Source of the DNA: SFWF01 sp045537915
GTDB lineage: Bacteria > Bacillota > Clostridia > Oscillospirales > Acutalibacteraceae
Length of the DNA stretch: 12,814 bases
Assembly: GCA_045537915.1 (NCBI GenBank)
Contig: JAZSQK010000069.1
Span: 1 to 12,814 of the forward strand
Direction: 5' to 3'
In this document: one piece after another, positions 1 through 6,174 of the stretch
How the letters are laid out: each line of letters opens with the position of its first letter
How positions within the stretch are numbered: position 1 is the first letter of the stretch
Made by a program: the position numbers and the translations under genes
The notes under the pieces: model-generated
Database searches by the model: none
Told to the model about the DNA's origin: nothing
What the model saw: only the letters and a program-made list of their open reading frames with translations

Positions 1-405
1 TCCTACATGGACCAGCTTACCTGCGTCTTCTTCCATATGGATCTGCTTGATACGGATATCCCTTTCACCTTCGGAAGTCTTGAGCTTTACAAGACCGTTA
101 GTACAGATCGGATGGTTCAGCTGTGTGATCTGATATGCACATGGAAGGTCAGGGTAATAGTAATTCTTCTTATCAAATGTAGTGTATCTGCTGATTTCAC
201 AATTCAGCATAAGTCCTGCTGTAACAGCAAGCTCTACTACTTTCTTATTCATAATCGGAAGCATACCCGGCATACCGCTGCAGGCAGGGCAAACCCGGCT
301 GTTTGGCTCACTTTGGGAAGCATGACCGCCACAGGTGCAGAAGAGCTTAGAGGCGGTAGATAACTCAACGTGGGTTTCAAGTCCGATAACAAGCTCGTAT
401 CTCAT
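1..405 (-). CDS. gatB: Asp/Glu-tRNA amidotransferase subunit B, N-terminal part
   Basis: GatB is the kinase/transamidase subunit of GatCAB. It uses ATP to phosphorylate the side chain of Asp-tRNA(Asn) or Glu-tRNA(Gln) and replaces the phosphate with ammonia. The first 135 residues are visible (my translation of the reverse strand) and the gene leaves the window at its left edge. The start has the family signature YELVIGLETHVEL. Residues E10, H12 and E125 sit where, as I recall, the Staphylococcus enzyme binds Mg. A zinc-type cysteine set is present (C23, C25, C39, C42), followed by DKKNYYYPDLP (about 78-88) and HMEEDAGK (123-130). The ATG directly follows the TAA of the GatA-like gene, and an AAGGAGG lies inside that gene's end, so the two are probably translationally coupled. 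No key residue is missing in the visible part, unlike in its GatA neighbour. Confidence 0.95.
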   Translation of the reverse strand, partial: MRYELVIGLETHVELSTASKLFCTCGGHASQSEPNSRVCPACSGMPGMLPIMNKKVVELAVTAGLMLNCEISRYTTFDKKNYYYPDLPCAYQITQLNHPICTNGLVKLKTSEGERDIRIKQIHMEEDAGKLVHVG

Positions 406-1566
406 TTATGCTTCCTCCTTTACTAATGCCAGACTTAATATCTTGCTCTCTGCAAAATAGTCTCCGATAAGCTGAACACCGCCCGACACTACTGCGGGAA
501 GTCCCGTAATCGAGGGGATTGCGGTGTAACTGCTCTCGTCATAGACCTTTTTAAAGGCATCCTTTGTATCGTAGGGCTTTACAGCCTTGTCGGAAATAAC
601 CCCTGTGAGAAGGGCATCATATTCCTTAAATATTTCGGTCATTTTATCAACAACTATTCTTCTTGTGCGAAGAGCCTTATCGTAGCAGACCTCGTATCTT
701 CCCTTTGCAAGAACATCCGAGCCGTAAAGAATGGTTGCCTTTGTAAGAAAACCGAAGGCTTCGGTGCGGCTCTTTGTATAAAGCTCGTCGATATTCTTAT
801 ATTCAGCCGTTCTGTAGCCGTACTTTACACCGTCAAAACGGGAAAGATTGTTGGTAGCCTCTGCCGACATTAAAATCTGCCATGCGGTCTTTGCGGCATC
901 AACTAAATCAAGAGAAATCTCCTCGACCTTTACTCCCTTTGCTTTTAAGGACTCGGCAAATTTAAGGGTGTCGGCGTCGCTTAGTTCTTTAACAAGAGCT
1001 ACCTTCATTCCCGAAACTGCAAGGTCGGTCCTGTATTCGTATTTTTCACTCGGCAGACTTGTGCCGTCCTTATCGTCGTGACCCGCAATTACCGATAGCA
1101 GCTCGGCGGCGGTTTTTATATCTGCGGCGCTGACGCCAACCGTTTCGCCCGAGGCGGCGGCAGAGATAACTCCATAACGGGAAACTGTACCGTAGGTAGG
1201 CTTTACAAAGGTTATCCCCGATACTGCGGCGGCTCTTCTGGGTGCGCCGTTTAAATCAACAGATATTGCGGCTTTAACCTCGCCTTTTCTTACCAGCTCT
1301 GCGGCAGCGCCACGAAGTGCTCCGTCCTCGCAAACCTCACCGAAATAAGAGGTTTCGCCGAGCAGGTCAAGTCCGAATTCTCCGACATTTGTCTTGCCCG
1401 AAACGGTGTAACCTGCCTTTTCGGCACGGACGACCGCCTCTGCCGTAAAGAGAGGGGTAAAGTTTTCGAGCATTTTTGAACCTGCGGTGGAGGGTACGCT
1501 CTTTATAAGAATTGTATCGTCAACCGCAAGGTTGCCCTTTTTAATCTCATTTATATAATATTTCAT
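406..1566 (-). CDS. gatA: Degenerate GatA-like protein lacking the amidase catalytic triad
   Basis: Normal GatA (about 485 aa) hydrolyses glutamine and feeds ammonia to GatB. This 386-aa protein aligns with GatA from roughly residue 65 onward: SKMLENF (30-36), GKTNVGEF (57-64), VKPTYGTVSRYG (121-132), NNLSRFDGVKYGYR (239-252), ITGLPAVVSGGVQLIG (353-368). Judged against remembered GatA sequences, every catalytic element is gone. The lysine of the IKDN motif is Asp (D16 in VDDT), the GGSSGGS segment with the cis-serine is deleted (LRGAAA, 84-89), and the nucleophile serine of the SDTGGSIRQ motif is Ala (A108 in VDLNGAPRR). The N-terminal ~65 residues are absent and cannot lie upstream, because the aspS stop is only 15 nt away. 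The frame is open, the ATG has an AAGGAGGT site, and it is coupled to gatB, so it looks maintained rather than decayed. It probably acts as a scaffold between GatB and the fused GatC. The family assignment is firm; the role is inferred. Confidence 0.88.
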   Translation of the reverse strand: MKYYINEIKKGNLAVDDTILIKSVPSTAGSKMLENFTPLFTAEAVVRAEKAGYTVSGKTNVGEFGLDLLGETSYFGEVCEDGALRGAAAELVRKGEVKAAISVDLNGAPRRAAAVSGITFVKPTYGTVSRYGVISAAASGETVGVSAADIKTAAELLSVIAGHDDKDGTSLPSEKYEYRTDLAVSGMKVALVKELSDADTLKFAESLKAKGVKVEEISLDLVDAAKTAWQILMSAEATNNLSRFDGVKYGYRTAEYKNIDELYTKSRTEAFGFLTKATILYGSDVLAKGRYEVCYDKALRTRRIVVDKMTEIFKEYDALLTGVISDKAVKPYDTKDAFKKVYDESSYTAIPSITGLPAVVSGGVQLIGDYFAESKILSLALVKEEA

Positions 1567-1581
1567 TACAAGCGTACCTCC

Positions 1582-3678
1582 TTATTTCACAAGTCTGGGA
1601 ACCTGCCAACTGTCGTCGGTGCTCTGGGGAGCGCCACGGAGCAAATCGGCGCGGTCAAATTTCTGGTCACGCTTATCCTCACGGATAATATTGGTCATAG
1701 GTCTGACATATACCATAGCCTCGGTATTTTCGGTGTCGAGCCTTAAAAGTGCTTCCTCAACCTTTTCCATATCCGAGAAGATTTTATTCATTTGCTTTTT
1801 CTCGTCATCACTAAGCTTTAACTGGTTTACCGAAGAAAGCTCATCCAGCTTGTTAATCTTCTTTGCCTGAGGGCCTTCTGCAGCCGAAAGGGTTGCGGCG
1901 AAAGCTCCGTCTGTACCCGAAACCTCAGCAGCGGCGCTTCCTCTAATTGCAACATTTGCCTCAAAGAGCTGAAGCTCGGTAACCTCACTCGGTGCGCCGA
2001 GGAGCTGATCCTGAGCAGTTCCGTCAAGGGGGAATGCGATAACATCACGGATTGTTTCGGTATCTGCAAGGAGCATTACAATTCTGTCAACGCCGGGAGC
2101 CATGCCTGCGTGGGGCGGAGCTCCGAACTGGAATGCGTTATAAAGGGCCGAGAAGCGTCGCTCAACCTCATCCTCGCTGTACCCCGCAATCTCAAATGCC
2201 TTTCTCATTATCTCGGGGCTGTGGTTTCTCACTGCGCCCGAAGCAAGTTCAATACCGTTACATACAAGGTCGTACTGGTAGGCAAGAATTGTACAGGGGT
2301 CTTTTGTCAGCAGAGCCTCAAGTCCGCCCTGTGGCATTGAGAATGGGTTGTGTGTAAATATTATAGAATCGGTTGTTTCGTCGAGCTCATACATCGGGAA
2401 ATCGACAACAAAGCAGAATTCAAAGGAATCCTTATCGATAAGACCCAGCTCGTTACCCAGCCAGTTTCTGATAACACCCGCATTCTTATCGGCGGTATTA
2501 GAAACAGTATCGCAGATGAAGAAAAGGGTTTCGCCCTCCTTAAGTCCCGTAAGCTCGGCGATTTCCTTTTTCTGCTCCTCGGTCAGCACCTTTGAAATCG
2601 GGTCGTCCTTATACTTATAGCCCTTTTCTTCAAGAAGGGTAATGTGAGCAAGACCTGCCATCTTTGCCTTCTTGGTTGCAAACTCGAGTGACTTATCAAA
2701 AAACCATCTTTCAGCCTTACAGGGCGCAACGATTGCTCTGACAAACTTATTCTTAAAGGGCTTGAACTCAACCCTTGTGAAAAGCTCGGTCAAATCGCAG
2801 ATTATAAGGGGGTTTCTAAGGTCGGGCTTATCCGAGCCGTATTTTGCCATAGCCTCTGCATAGGGGATTCTTCTGAATGGGTTTTGGGTAACCTTTTTAT
2901 TAGAGAAGGTGCGGAAAATGTCGCTAACAACACTCTCGCAAACCTCAAGAACCTCCTCCTGTGTTGAGAAAGCCATCTCAAAGTCGAGCTGATAGAACTC
3001 TCCGGGAGAGCGGTCGGCTCTGGCGTCCTCATCTCTGAAGCAGGGGGCTATCTGATAATACTTATCAAAGCCCGAAACCATAAGCAGCTGCTTAAACTGC
3101 TGAGGAGCCTGGGGCAGAGCGTAAAACTTACCCGGGTGCTTACGGGAGGGAACAAGGAAGTCTCTTGCGCCCTCGGGAGAAGATGCGGTTAATATAGGCG
3201 TCTGTATATCGAGGAAGCCCCTTTCCTCCATAAGTCTTCTCATATGTCCGATAACCTTTGAGCGAAGGATAATATTATTATGAAGCGCAGGAGAGCGCAG
3301 ATCCAAAAACCTGTGCTTTAATCGGATGTTTTCATTCGTATCGGTGGCGCCTATTTCAAAGGGAATTTCCCTTGTGCATGAGCCCAGAACCGTAAGAGTG
3401 TCGGCAACAAGCTCAACCAGTCCCGTTTCTATTTTCGGGTTTACTGTAGCAGGGTCACGCTCGGTGACTATACCCTCTACCGAGATAACCGTTTCCTTTG
3501 CCACGCCCTTAAGCAGAGCCTCATTATGAACCACAACCTGTGTCACACCCGTTTCGTCCCTAAGGTCGACAAAGAGTACTCCGCCGTGGTCACGGACAAC
3601 ATCGACCCAACCCGCAAGGCTGACCTTTTTACCGATATGTTCTTGTCGAATTTCATTACAACGATGAGTTCTGTACAT
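1582..3678 (-). CDS. aspS: Aspartyl-tRNA synthetase fused to a C-terminal GatC domain
   Basis: This 698-aa class II synthetase charges tRNA(Asp), and probably tRNA(Asn), with aspartate. Domains in order: OB-fold anticodon domain (about 1-105), catalytic core with FRDEDARADRSPGEFYQLD (motif 2, 214-232), bacterial GAD insert (about 310-415) and motif 3 GVDRIVMLL (529-537). The core ends near residue 580. An Ala/Gly-rich linker (about 581-606) then leads into about 92 residues matching the whole of GatC: LKLSDDEK (620-627), PMTNIIREDKR (660-670), WQVPRLV (691-697). Ordinary AspRS is about 590 aa and ordinary GatC about 95 aa, so both are complete and fused. H31 in RDHGG resembles non-discriminating bacterial AspRS, which also charge tRNA(Asn); the second usual position is Ala (A77 in PATVN) rather than Gly. 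The RBS is GGAGGT six bases before the ATG. A T-box leader lies upstream and the GatA-like and gatB genes follow in the operon. Confidence 0.95.
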   Translation of the reverse strand: MYRTHRCNEIRQEHIGKKVSLAGWVDVVRDHGGVLFVDLRDETGVTQVVVHNEALLKGVAKETVISVEGIVTERDPATVNPKIETGLVELVADTLTVLGSCTREIPFEIGATDTNENIRLKHRFLDLRSPALHNNIILRSKVIGHMRRLMEERGFLDIQTPILTASSPEGARDFLVPSRKHPGKFYALPQAPQQFKQLLMVSGFDKYYQIAPCFRDEDARADRSPGEFYQLDFEMAFSTQEEVLEVCESVVSDIFRTFSNKKVTQNPFRRIPYAEAMAKYGSDKPDLRNPLIICDLTELFTRVEFKPFKNKFVRAIVAPCKAERWFFDKSLEFATKKAKMAGLAHITLLEEKGYKYKDDPISKVLTEEQKKEIAELTGLKEGETLFFICDTVSNTADKNAGVIRNWLGNELGLIDKDSFEFCFVVDFPMYELDETTDSIIFTHNPFSMPQGGLEALLTKDPCTILAYQYDLVCNGIELASGAVRNHSPEIMRKAFEIAGYSEDEVERRFSALYNAFQFGAPPHAGMAPGVDRIVMLLADTETIRDVIAFPLDGTAQDQLLGAPSEVTELQLFEANVAIRGSAAAEVSGTDGAFAATLSAAEGPQAKKINKLDELSSVNQLKLSDDEKKQMNKIFSDMEKVEEALLRLDTENTEAMVYVRPMTNIIREDKRDQKFDRADLLRGAPQSTDDSWQVPRLVK

Positions 3679-3738
3679 TATAAAACCTCCATCTGAATAT
3701 ACCTTTTAAACTTATGCCCATTTCTTTGTTAAAAATGC

Positions 3739-3778
3739 AAAATAAAAGTCCCGAGAATCTTCAAAGGATTCTCGGGAC
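3739..3778 (-). terminator. Intrinsic terminator of the T-box leader
   Basis: A perfect 12-bp stem GTCCCGAGAATC / GATTCTCGGGAC (3748-3759 and 3767-3778) with a 7-nt loop is followed on the minus strand by TTTTATTTT. It lies directly after the T-box sequence and 60 nt before the aspS ATG, the normal place for the regulated attenuator. Its 5' arm would compete with the antiterminator. Confidence 0.93.
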
Positions 3779-3953
3779 GAGTAAACATATACCCGCGGTG
3801 CCACCCGCATTGATACCAAAAAACAGTATCCGCTTTTTATTATTAAATTGGGATTTGCCTTTGAAGTGTTGCCGAGTCTACTACTCATCTGAGGTACGCT
3901 TTCAGCCGGTGACGCACCATCTCTTTCAGACTTTCCACAAAGGTCGGGTCTTC
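3739..3953 (-). ncRNA. T-box riboswitch leader of the aspS-gatC operon
   Basis: The leader carries the diagnostic T-box sequence GGGTGGCACCGCG (minus strand, 3794-3806), which forms the antiterminator bulge and binds the CCA end of uncharged tRNA. The UGGC there fits a G discriminator base, as in tRNA(Asp) and tRNA(Asn). By-eye folding gives a stem I base pairing 3938-3943 with 3858-3863, an upper helix 3928-3932 with 3875-3879, a GGTG/CACC hairpin (3908-3918) and a small stem III (3812-3816 with 3826-3830). In this fold the internal loop exposes an AAC triplet (3868-3870) followed by A, while a GAC triplet (3876-3878) is paired, which favours an asparagine specifier over aspartate. That codon choice is tentative. 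Uncharged tRNA is expected to switch the downstream terminator off. Confidence 0.92.
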
Positions 3954-3959
3954 TATGGC

Positions 3960-3988
3960 ATTATAGCAAAGATATTTTTTCTTGTCAA
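3960..3988 (-). promoter_or_regulatory. Sigma-70 promoter of the aspS operon
   Basis: Perfect -35 TTGACA (3983-3988) and perfect -10 TATAAT (3960-3965) on the minus strand, with a 17-bp spacer. Transcription should start near 3953, just before T-box stem I. A promoter this strong fits attenuation control, where initiation is constant and read-through is regulated. Confidence 0.9.
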
Positions 3989-3998
3989 TTGTTTTTTC

Positions 3999-4259
3999 TT
4001 ACCAGCCGAGCTTGGCCTTTTCACTCTCAAAAGTAAAGCGTATTCTGCGATAGCCCTCTTTTTCAATCTCTTCTTCAACCTCGACATTAGGGTCGCAGAC
4101 ATTAGCCATCATATGCTTCATGCCAAGAAGCTCGGTCAGCTTGTCCCTTACCTCTTTTCTCCACTCTTCATAATCTCTTTTCGGATTAAAGTGAAGCTTC
4201 GGCTCAAGATTTTTTAGAATGTTATCGTGACAAATGTCGCTGTTAATTGTTTTAAACAT
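3999..4259 (-). pseudogene. Truncated N-terminus of an alpha/beta-hydrolase (acetylxylan esterase-like)
   Basis: An 86-aa frame with ATG, an AAGGAGG site and a plausible promoter. From memory of the family, its sequence (LHFNPKRDYEEWRKEVRDKLTELLG, given here in parts: LHFNPKRDYEEW at 22-33, RDKLTELLG at 38-46, then YRRIRFTFESEK at 70-81) resembles the N-terminal lead-in of dienelactone hydrolase/acetylxylan esterase-type hydrolases. In these, RFTFESE is followed by a VPGYLLIP-like strand and the catalytic domain. Here the protein stops five residues later (AKLGW) and no hydrolase domain with a GxSxG nucleophile follows. The breakpoint lies only about 10 bp from the -35 box of the aspS promoter. 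I read it as a gene remnant after a deletion, but a functional small protein is possible because expression signals remain. Confidence 0.55.
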
Positions 4260-4287
4260 AAAAAAGCCTCCTTTTTTGTCCTATTAT

Positions 4288-4316
4288 ATTATAAGGCACT
4301 TGCATCTCTTTTTCAA
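4288..4316 (-). promoter_or_regulatory. Promoter for the truncated hydrolase frame
   Basis: TTGAAA (4311-4316), 17-bp spacer, TATAAT (4288-4293) on the minus strand, about 30 bp before the ATG. No terminator is seen between this frame and the aspS leader, so transcripts could read into the T-box region. Confidence 0.6.
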
Positions 4317-4335
4317 TATAAAACAGCCTTTTTTA

Positions 4336-4364
4336 TTGCCGTTATAATAAATTTGTGATACAAT
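4336..4364 (+). promoter_or_regulatory. Promoter of the acyltransferase-amidohydrolase pair
   Basis: TTGCCG (4336-4341), 17-bp spacer, TACAAT (4359-4364), with TG at 4356-4357 giving an extended -10. It lies 35 bp before the TTG start at 4399 and is divergent from the hydrolase-remnant promoter. Confidence 0.5.
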
Positions 4365-4398
4365 TGTTTATATAATAATTTTTATTGAGGAAAACGGT

Positions 4399-5145
4399 TT
4401 GAGTAAAGATGCAAATAGGTTTTTTCTAATTGACGGCATTCGTGGTTTTGCCGTTTTGAATATGGTAGTTTATCATCTGCTTTGGGACCTTGTTTTTGTT
4501 TTGGGTTTAAGGCTGCCTCTGTTTCGTTCTGATGCGGCATACCTTTGGCAGCAGAGCATTTGTCAGCCCTTTATACTGATTTCGGGCTTCTGCTTCTGTC
4601 TTTCAAGGCGCCCTCTTAAAAACGCCCTCGTTTTGCTCGGTTGCGGCTCGGCTGTAACGGTCGCAACCCTTTTATTTTCGCCCTCCTCGGTAATATATTT
4701 CGGCGTTCTCTTCTTTCTGGGTGCGGCAACCCTCATTCTCTTGCCTTTAAGAGACGTCTTTATGAAAATGCCATCTCTTGTCGGAGGCTTGTTATCGATT
4801 TTTCTCTTTGTTTTTACAAAAAGCATAAACCACGGCTCTGTTTTCTTCGGGCTTATAAAGTTGCCGACATTCCTTTACAAGAACATGCTGACAACCTTTT
4901 TCGGCTTTCCTCCTAGAAGCTTTTTCTCCTCTGACTATTTTTCATTTTTCCCCTGGATTTTCCTCTTTCTCTCTGGCTTTTTCCTCTGCTCTTTAATAAA
5001 AAGTCTAAAGGCTCCTCCAAAATTTCTTTTTTTCAGAATGCCTTTTTTTGAATGGATCGGCCGACATGCGCTGATAATATATTTGCTTCATCAACCGTTG
5101 CTTTACGGTTTAACTCTTTTAATTAGGTGGTATTTAAAATGGTAA
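4399..5145 (+). CDS. Membrane protein of the heparan-alpha-glucosaminide N-acetyltransferase (DUF1624) type
   Basis: A 248-aa, strongly hydrophobic protein with about seven membrane segments (approximately 14-36, 53-68, 75-92, 98-116, 125-142, 182-200, 222-245). The N-terminus RFFLIDGIRGFAVLNMVVYH (7-26) has the family pattern IDxxRGxAxxxMxxxH, with H26 as the conserved histidine, and the C-terminus WIGRHALIIYLLHQP (219-233) is also typical. Members are predicted to move acyl groups across the membrane, but the bacterial substrate is unknown. The start is TTG, chosen because GAGG lies eight bases upstream and the next ATG (residue 22) would remove the signature. Its stop overlaps the start of the amidohydrolase gene, so the two form an operon. 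Confidence 0.85.
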   Translation: MSKDANRFFLIDGIRGFAVLNMVVYHLLWDLVFVLGLRLPLFRSDAAYLWQQSICQPFILISGFCFCLSRRPLKNALVLLGCGSAVTVATLLFSPSSVIYFGVLFFLGAATLILLPLRDVFMKMPSLVGGLLSIFLFVFTKSINHGSVFFGLIKLPTFLYKNMLTTFFGFPPRSFFSSDYFSFFPWIFLFLSGFFLCSLIKSLKAPPKFLFFRMPFFEWIGRHALIIYLLHQPLLYGLTLLIRWYLKW

Positions 5146-5936
5146 TAGACTTTCACAATCACATTTTTCCGGATGCTATTCACGAGCGTGTTATAGCCTC
5201 GCTGCAAGAATCGAGCAATAATGAGCTTTCCCCCTGTCACGACGGCTCCCTTTCGGGTCTTCAGAACAATATGAAACGTTTTGGGGTTGACCTTTCGGTC
5301 ATTCAACCGATTATAACAAAGCCGAGTCAGGTAAAGACCCTGAATGAGTGGGCGGCAAAGATAACCGAGGAAAATGATGACATTATCTCCTTCGGAGGTG
5401 TTCACCCCCATTCGGATGACTATAAGCGTGATATTGATTTTGTCTGCTCTCTGGGACTTAAGGGGCTTAAACTCCACTGCGAATATCAGGATTTTGCGGT
5501 AGACGACCCCTATATGCTGAAAATATACGATTACGCCTTTTCAAAGGGCCTTATAATTTTGCATCATGCAGGGTATTACCCACCCTTTAAAGAGCCGAAA
5601 AGCAATCCCGAAATGTTCGCCAACGTAGCAAAAGAAATGAGGGGCGGCGTTATGATAGCGGCCCATTTCGGCGGCTGCAGACAGTGGGATGATGTTGAGA
5701 AGTATATCGTCGGCACCAATATATATATTGACACCTCAATGGGACAGGAGTACTATCCGCCCGAGCAATTTGTAAGGATAGTGAATAACCACGGCGCAGA
5801 TAAAATCCTCTTTGCCTCTGATTCCCCCTGGAGCAAGGCTGACTATGAGCTTGAGCATATAAGGGGCTCTGCCCTATCGGCAGAACAGAAGGAGCTTATT
5901 CTGGGTAAAAATGCCGAGCGTCTGCTCGGACTGTAA
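5139..5936 (+). CDS. Metal-dependent amidohydrolase, TIM-barrel (Amidohydro_2 type)
   Basis: A 265-aa cytoplasmic protein with the ordered metal-site residues of amidohydrolase family 2: HNH at 6-8 after VIDF, LKGLKLH (107-113), HH at 142-143, H176 in AAHFGG, and D228 in FASDSPW. Relatives include decarboxylases of the ACMSD type and hydrolases, so the reaction (C-N, ester or decarboxylation) cannot be fixed. The ATG at 5139 is preferred over an in-frame GTG at 5127 because AGGTGG sits eight bases before it and the protein then begins MVIDFHNH, as in relatives. It overlaps the end of the membrane acyltransferase gene by 7 nt, implying coupled translation. A MITE-like repeat begins immediately after its stop. 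Confidence 0.88.
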   Translation: MVIDFHNHIFPDAIHERVIASLQESSNNELSPCHDGSLSGLQNNMKRFGVDLSVIQPIITKPSQVKTLNEWAAKITEENDDIISFGGVHPHSDDYKRDIDFVCSLGLKGLKLHCEYQDFAVDDPYMLKIYDYAFSKGLIILHHAGYYPPFKEPKSNPEMFANVAKEMRGGVMIAAHFGGCRQWDDVEKYIVGTNIYIDTSMGQEYYPPEQFVRIVNNHGADKILFASDSPWSKADYELEHIRGSALSAEQKELILGKNAERLLGL

Positions 5937-6079
5937 AGTGAATAATTAAAAATGAATAATGAATGATTAGCGTGTGGCTTCGCCACGATATAATTACGAT
6001 ACGAGGTAAATCCATCTGTGTTCCTGTCGTAATTTCATTTCGTTCCCGTTGGGAACACCGAAATTATTCATTATTCACT
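5937..6079. repeat. MITE-like imperfect palindromic repeat
   Basis: The ends are inverted repeats: AGTGAATAAT (5937-5946) with ATTATTCACT (6070-6079), and AATGAATAAT (5951-5960) with ATTATTCATT (6063-6072). Inside are nested inverted repeats: GTGGC/GCCAC (5974-5986, TTC loop), AATTACGA (5992-5999) with TCGTAATT (6027-6034), and GTTCCC/GGGAAC (6042-6056, GTT loop). It contains no gene. The layout suggests a short non-autonomous mobile element or intergenic repeat that folds as RNA. Its left end abuts the amidohydrolase stop codon. Confidence 0.7.
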
Positions 6080-6106
6080 GTTCATTCCTTTAACCGATAA
6101 TTACAC

Positions 6107-6136
6107 TTGACAAAATTGCTTTAAAGTGTTAAAGTG
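6107..6136 (+). promoter_or_regulatory. Promoter of the ior-paaK operon with a direct repeat over the -10
   Basis: TTGACA (6107-6112), 17-bp spacer and TAAAGT (6130-6135). Two adjacent direct copies of TTAAAGTG (6121-6128 and 6129-6136) cover the end of the spacer and the -10 box, which could be an operator. A TATGAT at 6142-6147 is an alternative -10 without a good -35. This lies between the repeat element and the first operon gene. Confidence 0.65.
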
Positions 6137-6174
6137 TTTTATATGATAATATTATTGTTTTCAGAGGATATTTT

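Noticed and set aside
7..363. A 118-codon plus-strand frame at the left edge
   Set aside because: It is antisense to the clear GatB N-terminus and resembles nothing known to me.
406..1566. Shortened GatA explained as a frameshift or missed upstream start
   Set aside because: The space upstream is only 15 bp before the aspS-gatC stop, the frame is continuous, and the triad losses lie within well-aligned conserved blocks.
3714..4217. A 167-codon plus-strand frame across the T-box leader
   Set aside because: It spans the riboswitch, terminator and promoter of the opposite strand, and its peptide is a translation of those RNA elements and the antisense of the hydrolase remnant.
5971..6056. Hairpins after the amidohydrolase gene as an intrinsic terminator
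   Set aside because: Neither hairpin is followed by a T-run; they are better explained as parts of the palindromic repeat.
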